From positions 914,501 through 978,500 of the forward strand of contig CAWZYM010000355.1 in the NCBI GenBank assembly GCA_963966185.1: a stretch of DNA of 64,000 nucleotides, written 5' to 3'. The position numbers were made by a program, and so were the translations under genes. Origin of the DNA: Rhabditoides inermis. Lineage: Eukaryota > Nematoda > Chromadorea > Rhabditida > Rhabditidae. Positions within the stretch are counted from its first letter, which is position 1. The number at the start of each line of letters is the position of its first letter. This document shows positions 56,071-64,000 of the stretch, in pieces. A model generated the notes under the pieces. The model saw only the letters and a list, made by a program, of their open reading frames with translations, had not been told where the DNA came from and did not search any database.

Positions 56071-56192
56071 TTGATGTCCTGCTTTCCGATCTTGCATGTT
56101 TGGCGGATTCGCTTCTCCAGAGACAGCTTGTGGGGGGGAACGGACCCGCTGCTGCCCACTGTGTAGTAGACAAGCGACTCAACACTCCACTT
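56071..56192 (-). CDS. Host gene, exon (copy C)
   Basis: Counterpart of 43997-44118. Confidence 0.7.
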
Positions 56193-56254
56193 CTAAATCA
56201 CTTGTGCTTAAATCAGTTAAATTCGCCCCGGATGTGCATGTGCCGACCACGTAC

Positions 56255-56437
56255 CTCAAATCCACACGCGACTGCCGTGGGATGAACGGTCACAGACGAC
56301 GTATGATCCGCTTGGTCTTGGGCATCCTGCACGTTGAGAACCTGCTCGATGACAGGCAGCTGTAGCAGGAGGAAATCGAAATGCGTCTTGGCGTTCTTGT
56401 AGGCGTCGCCTCGCAGTTGATCCGAGAGATCGGGGTA
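56255..56437 (-). CDS. Host gene, exon (copy C)
   Basis: Counterpart of 44181-44363, with RGDAYKNAK in place of RGDTHKNAK. Confidence 0.7.
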
Positions 56438-56492
56438 CTGTAAGGAGAATATGTTCAATATTTAGTGTTCACGTGTTCTATTAATCACTCAC

Positions 56493-56622
56493 TTTTCGCA
56501 AACTTCTTCGCGGCAAAGAGACATGGCCTCGAGGGTGGCAACCGGTTCACGCGCGCCGCGATGGCGCCATAGAAGGACTTGCTGATCTGCGGGTCGGGCA
56601 TCGGCTCGTTCATCACACTCTT
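56493..56622 (-). pseudogene. Host gene, frameshifted exon (copy C)
   Basis: Counterpart of 44419-44553, but with a 4-base deletion (AAGT on the minus strand, after the NRL codons) and a 1-base deletion near the donor. The net loss of 5 bases breaks the frame into the next exon. Confidence 0.7.
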
Positions 56623-56695
56623 CTGAAAAGCTCAAATGTGGTACAGAGTCGGTCGGCATAAGTAGTTTGGGTGGCACATACTTTAAGGGACTTTT

Positions 56696-56851
56696 GAAAA
56701 TCGAGCGGACCAAATTAAAATCGAGCGGACAATCGCTACTCCTCGAAAATCGAGCAGACAAAAATCAAGCGAACAACCCGACCGGTCCGCTCGATTTTAA
56801 TCCCTCCTCCCAGCCTCAAATCGAGCAGACAGCAAAAAAATCGAGCGGACC
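56696..56851. repeat. AAAATCGAGCGGAC motif cluster, copy C
   Basis: Counterpart of 44627-44782. Confidence 0.8.
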
Positions 56852-58329
56852 TTTGTCTCAGTTGTGTTATAGAAAAGGAACTACGGTACTCTATTTCCAT
56901 GAGGTACAATACCACATCTCATACTTTCACTTGATATCAAGGATTGAGACAGAGCAAGTACAATGGATAGTGACTGTAATAGGATAATGCCGTGTTCAAA
57001 AACAGGGGATTTTGCGCGAGTTTTTCATTTTTGGGGGAAGTGTCGCAAACAAATTCGCTGGAGAGTGAGGAATTACCGAGAAGGGATCTGATCCACTACT
57101 CATTTTTCGCTTATAGTTCGTTTCAAGTATTCGTAGACAATAAACGGCGAAACGTCAATCGTGCGCATTAGAGTGCGAGAAGTGTTAAATCTGAGGATCG
57201 AAAGAGGCTTGAACTTGAAAAAAGCTCAACTATCTGTGTTTCTCTCTGTACTCGGAAAAATACTCTTGTATATGCGCTAATCATCTTTAGAGCCACTATG
57301 TTTTGTTAGACGTAGGCACTTCTACTCCTCAATCTAGCCATGCTGGAAATCAGCTGTGTTGTCTAGTTCTAGTAACCCTCGGTGAGGGAGACAAGCGTTA
57401 CCGCTTTTGCCTATAAATAAGTGGCCAAAATAGTACAAATGTGTACTTGTATAGGATAGCCTCCTTTTTCGATTTCGGTTTGACGAGCGAAAAATGACGA
57501 GTTTTATGTGACGAGTTTTAATTTTTTTGTGAATAGAGCTTTGAAGCTTTCCGGCCCAAATTACTGTACTTAAAAAATTAATTCGCAATGTTAAAAACAT
57601 ACAATATTGTTGCGCCTTTCCTCGCAAACTGAGAATTATAACACAATTTTGAAAGGAGTTATGAAGTTTTCTAGATTTCACCTATTAAACTATATGAAAA
57701 TCGGTGTTCTCGACCGATATCAATATAACAAAAAATGAAATTGTGAAATCGGAGAAAAACAGTCCTCTTGGTCCTATCCCTATCGTTATGCAGTCTGCAT
57801 TAAAGTTTTGTTAATAAACTCATCGATCCCGAGAAGAGTTATAAATCGTAGAAGATGAACAACTCTGCTTCATTTGACAAATTTTCCTGAAAAAAATCAG
57901 ACCACCAAACGCGCCAATTGCGCGATAGAATGATCTCGCTCGGTCCGAAAACTCAGCTGCATGCGACGAAACGATCTAGGAAATATGCGGTTTAGGAAAT
58001 ATGCGGCGAGATGGTTGCCGTACCGTGAACGGGGAGAATACCCTATACAGGGACTAATTCTGTGGGTGATTGGACAATATGTACCTTAAAATGTTCACAT
58101 TTCAATCGCAGAAGTTGTTCACAATCGACCCGTACGTGCCAGAACAATTACTTTTTTATTGTCAAATTCCCATCAAAACTTTTCGCTCATCTCTGAAATG
58201 AGCTGTCATTGAGATCCATAATCGTAGCTCGTAGGACAGTGATTGTGTTCACGCATCTCACTCGACTGAACCCCCACTACTAGTGGGCCTAGAATCGGTC
58301 CTATATAGGCGGCTAGAATCATCGATTTA

Positions 58330-59409
58330 ACAAGGAAAGTGTCTCAGAGCCTCCGCTTCAAATTGAACGAAATATGGCTCATTCGCTAGCTAAGGGCCTC
58401 CTGATCAATGTCGCCATTGATCATTTTTGCTACGGTGCACGTTGAAGTACCGTAATCTTACCGTAAAGTTTTGACGATTTTCGAGGATTTTCGATTTTTC
58501 GCCGTTTCGACTAAAGTTTTGACGATTTTCGAGGATTTTCGATTTTTCGAGGATTTTCGATTTTTCGACGAATTTCGATTTTTCGCTTTTGCGAGTAGTC
58601 AACGCGTTTGAGAGAAAACATTCACAGCTCGGTTGTCCTAGTGGTTAGCGAGTGGCCTAGAACCTGGCAGCGCCGGGTTCGATCCTGGCCACAATCATTT
58701 TGATTTTGCAACCTCGAACTTACTAGAATGTGATGAATACATGAACATTAACCATATAACAATAACACAATACCAACTGACACTGTTTTACAATAAATTA
58801 AATCAAGAACTCATGGGCTGACACCTAGACTAACAACAACATACAGTTGTACTTGTCATGATCACGAGCACGGATTGCCGTCCGCGAGCCAATCCCAACT
58901 GGAGTAGCGAAGGGACCGGAGTGGGAAGTGCCTAGTCACGACGCAACAACGCCACGCGCGGAATAGTCCCGGCGTGGAACCGTCATTCCACCATCCACCA
59001 CACATCATTGTTCTGATGATAGAGTGGTTGAAATTAACGCGCGGCAATTGTTTAGATTTCGGAAAATTCGAAATAATGAGGTGGTGGTGGTTGGAGGAGC
59101 TTGGGAGGAATTGCGCTTTGCGCAGAAGGGTCACCGCAAGAACCGCAAGTTCAAGAATTGTGTGGTGATGGCGAAGACCTTCTATATTATGACGGAGGCA
59201 CTCATGATAGTGGTTGAAAATGAATGAAGGTGACCAACAAGGAAAAGCATGACGCATGACTCGCTTGACTCGTGGACGGCAAAGTGTGTGGTGAATTGGA
59301 TGGTGAAATGACGGTTCCACGCCGGGACTATTGATCAGGAGGCCCTTAGCTAGCGAATGAGCCATATTTCGTTCAATTTGAAGCGGAGGCCCTGAGACAC
59401 TTTCTTTGT
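58330..59409. mobile_element. Nested fold-back element, copy C
   Basis: Counterpart of 46260-47343, 4 bases shorter. Confidence 0.75.
58627..58693 (+). repeat. tRNA-like block, copy C
   Basis: Counterpart of 46561-46627. Confidence 0.45.
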
Positions 59410-59762
59410 AAACACCAATGTCCAATACAAATAACCGTATTATCATCACTATATATAAGATATCTAGGCGAATATAGCATTTTTTTCAAGTTCAAAAACG
59501 GTTTTTGGATGGTGTCTCTCTAGCTCTGACACGACAACAAGTGTACAAAAGTGCTTTAGTAGCAGTACAACAACCTGACAACGTCTTGAATAGAACTTTT
59601 CCCTACTTTTATTACTGGGTTACTACTCTCACCACTACGCTATCCGGACACCGCTGAAGAGACGATTCTTTTGCGATGTCAATCCCGCAGTAACTAATAT
59701 GCATTAGGCGCTTTCAACATCCAGTTTTTTCAGCAAATTTTCATGTAAATGAGAAACTTTAC

Positions 59763-59984
59763 TTGAATTTCTACAAAATCAAAGTAAGACCGTCACTAGA
59801 ATATGGATCAGAAGTTCTTTGTTTGATCAACAAAAGCCATATTAATGATCTAGAAGCAGTTCAGCGCAAGCTTACTCGATACATTTCCCCCAAGTTGGAT
59901 TACAAAAGCAGACTGATCAAATATAAACTGGATACCTTATGGTTGCGACGAGTTAAGTGTGATATTCGCCCCGCCTCCTTTTGA
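59763..59984 (+). pseudogene. LINE remnant, thumb region, copy C
   Basis: Counterpart of 47697-47918. Confidence 0.65.
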
Positions 59985-60050
59985 CCGCCCCGATTTGCTA
60001 TGGAGTCTGTGGTTCACAAAGGTTTTTTCGATGAGTATTCAGTTTTGACT

Positions 60051-60112
60051 CTAGAAAGTTGCTGTCATCGCAGCAGAGACGTAAGATAGAAGATAGCATT
60101 GAACTGTCTCTG

Positions 60113-60207
<95 letters not shown>

Positions 60208-60443
60208 CAGAGAGTGTGTAAATTAGTAAAAAAAAGGAGAAAGAGAGATAATTTTATAGAGAGAATACACCAGTGGGAGAGAGAATACACGTGAAGTAGT
60301 TAGACATGTGTAGACCTTAATAATGATATCACTCCGCAAGAATCAATAGAGAGTGATCAGGGATATTTTTTTCAAGGTGAACTATTTCTCTATTTATGTA
60401 TACCTAGTGCGGAGGCGCGCGACAGCGCGCCTGAGCGCTAGTC
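60051..60443. repeat. Inserted 215-bp-family repeat, copy C
   Basis: Counterpart of 47985-48383, with a 6-base shorter GA tract. Confidence 0.65.
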
Positions 60444-60728
60444 GAGTTGTACATAGATATCTTTATGGTTACTTCAACACAGATTGCCCATTTGCTCTCG
60501 TCCCGGTTGGTTCTAAAATGAGTACATTGCGTAGTCATGGTTTGAAACTCAAGAACACTTTTTTTTACCTCGCACTACAAAAGGGAAAAGTTTTTATATT
60601 GTATAGAGCTGTTTGGAATGATTTGGATCGGAGTGTGGTCACATGTTTATCTAAGAAAGAAATTGGAGAGACAATTGATCGTTTCTTTAGTACACACCGA
60701 ACGAGGTTTCAAGACTCCACACGTTTGT
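60444..60728 (+). pseudogene. LINE remnant, C-terminal part, copy C
   Basis: Counterpart of 48384-48668. Confidence 0.55.
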
Positions 60729-60737
60729 AATATTCTG

Positions 60738-61096
60738 TTAAAGGAACAGTGGCGACTTATTTTTGACTTGGAGTATTATTTAAAAATTAACCTAACACAT
60801 TTTCAATTTTCGCGAAAGAACGACGATTCTGCGTTATTTTCGAATCTGCCACTGCCACGGATGCAGACGAAAATTCGAATTACCCGCCAACGCTTCAATA
60901 CTGCACGTTGGGGTCGGAGACATAAGCGCAAATGAACGATGCCCTACCACTTGCTTCATGGCTCAGTGCATGTGCGCTGCGTTGTTGCCCCCGAGCTTCG
61001 CGGGTTCGATTCCGGTCACCGCCAAATGTTTTGCTCGTGTGAAAATGAGGAGTTGTGGCAGGTTGTGGCAGAAATAAGTCGCCACTGTTCCTTTAA
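60738..61096. mobile_element. 359-bp TTAA-flanked element, copy C
   Basis: Counterpart of 48678-49036. Confidence 0.75.
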
Positions 61097-61840
61097 TGTG
61101 ATAGAAGCTCCTTGGCGATTTGACTTGACTGGGTGATGAGGCGCTTGCCTCCTCACTCATTTCAGTTGTCGTCGCGAGAGTGCCTGTGGAGGAAGTACAC
61201 TTCTGCTAAACACGTCAAGGTGTCTGGAGGTGGCTTCCGCAGTATTAGCTTTGCCTCACTGGGAAGGAAACTGATTGATGTTGGTCAATCGTTCATCATA
61301 ACTTTTTGTTGTGCTTCCCATGATGTCATCGCGATTCTGTTTTATGGATAAATATATTATATTATTTTAAGTGCGCTTACTCCAAAACTATATAATTTTC
61401 AAGCGGGTACAGGAATCATAATCGTTTGATAAAGATATGAACGGTCATTGCACTACTACTATTCCTTGGACGGTCATTGCACGTATGTCAGTATGTAATG
61501 ACATGTTCTTCCTCGCATCACCAGAATTCCAATGGTATATTATTTTGTATGTAATGACCCCCACACCCGCCGCCGGCTGACCCCCGTTCCGACCGATCCG
61601 GCCGATCTCAGAGGCGCGGTCATCACTCTCGCGAAGAACTGTTTTGGTCGCGGCTGGCGGCGAGAGCCGCCGGCGGTCGACTATGATTTTCACAAGATTG
61701 TTAAAACATTTAATGGTATAAAAACTAAATTGTACGCGCTGGCTAGCCCTTGCTTGTGTAGTGTTGCGGGTAACAATTTCCCTTTTGTACGAAAGTGAGC
61801 ATGCATTTATGACATTATTGTGATTTCATATTGTGAAAGT

Positions 61841-61935
61841 TCAACGATGTCACAAAATAGTGACATTGTTAGATTTTCAAACTTGCAAATTCAACGATGT
61901 CACAAAATTGTGATATCATTACATTTGCAAGTCCG
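61841..61935. repeat. Palindromic CAACGATGTCAC units, copy C
   Basis: Counterpart of 49781-49875. Confidence 0.6.
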
Positions 61936-62204
61936 TATGGCCGTCCTTGGTGAGTAGGTGATAGAGGGAGTCGCGGCGCATGGACTCACTGCACGCTGCG
62001 GCAACGGAGAGAGGGGAACGGAATCGGAGACGGCGCGGCAAGCCGGGTGGCACTTTTCCATCAACTGTAGTGAGTGAAGATGTGAGTAAACATTGAATTA
62101 TTATTCAAGTTTCCCGGGCGCTAACTCGCCTTTCAAAATCCTCCTTTTTAAAATTACCTCTAAAAAACTAACAAGACCAGCTTAGGATAACTGTGAGCAG
62201 TTTG

Positions 62205-62315
62205 TGTCGCCCATTCACATGCGATGAAGTGAAGAAGAGCCTGAAAGGAAAGAATGACACAGCACTTGGCCCTGATAAGTTGCGATATAGCGACCTACTG
62301 AAGAGTGACCACTAA
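62205..62315 (+). pseudogene. Small reverse transcriptase remnant, copy C
   Basis: Counterpart of 50145-50255. Confidence 0.6.
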
Positions 62316-63146
62316 TCATTAATACTATACATAGTCACTCACTCGATTCTTCAACACAGCCTCCCTTTAACACTACCTCCCGATACCCACTAATTTCGTC
62401 TAATTTCGATTTCGAATTTCAAACTAATTTCAAACTAATTTATAATTTCAAATAAATAACTAATACAACTAATTTCGAAATTCACATAATTTCGTCTTTC
62501 CCACACAAGTGTTACCTTAAATGCAACACACTTTCACACACACAACACAACACAACACACACATACACACACACTTTCAATGTCTTTTCCATTTATAAAA
62601 GCGCTTATTATCACTAATCGACTCGTTATTTTTTCTCCACCACCCAGTCCACACAGTTAGAATTCCCTCACACTTACCAAGTTTCATGAAATTGCTACGG
62701 CCAAACGCGTTATCGCGCGCGAGCCGAAAAATCCCGCTACGTATGGGCATCCATAAATAGCCCAGAAACGCAGTTTCACGCTCCTACACCTCTCTATATT
62801 AATACTATGAACTAACAAATGTCCCAAAACAGTATATTCGTTATACCCCCTATAGGCCAACGAACGTACTTTTTGTCACAATTTTGTGCTTTTTTTGTCA
62901 CAATTTTATGACGAATGTCTGTTGGACTCTATGTGATCTCCGGTGAGCGCAATCGCACAATGTTCACCCGCAATCGTTTCAAATACGTTTCAGCGAACAG
63001 TGAACGCACATCACCTGATGTTTTGTAGTGCAATCTCGAATCAAGTGGCATGTTTGGCACCATGTGGAGTGTTGTGTTATCATTCCTATCTCATCATTAC
63101 GTTTCAATGATCTCATCATTTATCACTATATCATACTTATATAAAC

Positions 63147-63540
63147 GAAATCACCTCGATGAGACCTCTCCAACCATGTATCATACTCCCTAATCACTCA
63201 ATTATCGATCACTGATATCACCCTGATCACTCTATCATGTATCACTGATACCATCACTTCATTAGAATAAAACGCACACTTACACTCCATATCATCGAAA
63301 TCACCTCGATGAGACCTCTCCAACCATGTATCATACTCCCTAATCACTCAATTATCGATCACTGATATCACCCTGATCACTCTATCATGTATCACTGATA
63401 CCATCACTTCATTAGAATAAAACGCACACTTACACTCCATATCATCGAAATCACCTCGATGAGACCTCTCAAACCATGTATCATACTCCCTATCTTCCCA
63501 TAATCACTCAATTATCGATCACTGATATCACTCTGATCAC
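63147..63540. repeat. 150-bp tandem repeat, copy C
   Basis: Counterpart of 51087-51480. Confidence 0.95.
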
Positions 63541-64000
63541 TTGTCATATCACTTGTCTCACCACCATCAGTCACTCTTCACTCGACCGTCACAAATCCCC
63601 ATTTTCGATCAGCACTCACTCACTCACTCACCACCCATCATAACACACTTTTCCTGACGCCAGCCGACTCACCTCATCACTTTTACTCCACACACAAAGT
63701 TTCATCACTAGGTACCACATGCAATACAACCTATCACTATGCAATCTTAGGCGCCGGCGCGCTGCGCGCACCGGACTTTGACAACAAAATCGATAAGACC
63801 TCACACATGTAATGCTTGAGCTCTCGATTTCGCCACTTCTCTCTTCGCGCGCGGCTCTCGCGCGACACCTAAATTTTTGCAAAAAATATATCCATATCAT
63901 ATCACCCTCTTCTCTCCAAACCCCTTTTTCCCCATCCTGAAACTCCCCGGATCATTTATTTACATTTTCAAAAACCCCCAAAAGCTCAAACCGACGCCCA

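Larger units (their letters stand above)
53045..64000. repeat. Second segmental duplication, right copy (C)
   Basis: Counterpart of 39868-51940. It begins inside the pyrimidine array and runs off the window end. Confidence 0.9.

Overview
This window is eukaryotic and almost certainly from a nematode. The best evidence is a spliced-leader RNA gene at 52721-52818. It has the conserved SL1 leader, a GT splice donor, an Sm-type site and a 3' stem-loop. A NeSL-type retrotransposon, a 41-bp intron and exons joined by short phase-consistent introns fit this. I cannot name the species; a rhabditid or diplogastrid nematode is a guess.

The window is dominated by duplication. Copy A (1-16717) recurs as copy B (27268-43989) in the same orientation. 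The differences I noticed are mainly in simple-repeat length. Between them lies a 10.5-kb non-duplicated block, 16718-27267. A second direct duplication follows: about 39868-51940 recurs as copy C, about 53045-64000, in which the pyrimidine array has shrunk. Copies A and B each also hold an internal duplication of about 2.5 kb (187-2745 and 5805-8352 in A).

Copies A and B are a patchwork. They contain broken histone H4 and ribosomal S18 starts, microsatellites, fold-back elements, fragments of an RTE-type LINE in both orientations, a 2-kb array of an 8-bp pyrimidine unit, and a 5'-truncated RTE-type LINE flanked by direct repeats of about 95 bp. Minus-strand exons of unrecognised host genes lie among these. 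The clearest is a five-exon 3' gene end, complete in B (43740-44553) and in C, cut to two exons in A.

The non-duplicated block holds three things in order. First is a PPP-type phosphatase gene fragment (16772-17286), broken inside an exon. Second is the RTE-type LINE that breaks it, with an intact 958-codon ORF on the minus strand. Third is a NeSL-type non-LTR retrotransposon (about 21343-27240) encoding zinc fingers, a Ulp1-like cysteine protease, reverse transcriptase and a restriction-like endonuclease. A UAG inside the protease and a late frameshift interrupt it, and a run of 10-residue coding repeats lies near its N terminus.

The flank shared by B and C (43990-51940 and 56064-64000) holds LINE remnants, a 359-bp TTAA-flanked inverted-repeat element carrying a tRNA-like block, nested fold-backs, a motif cluster and a 150-bp tandem repeat. 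The spliced-leader gene and a partial pseudogene follow in B; their C copies would lie beyond the window. Most open frames in the window are shadows of simple repeats. The genes here do not form a pathway.
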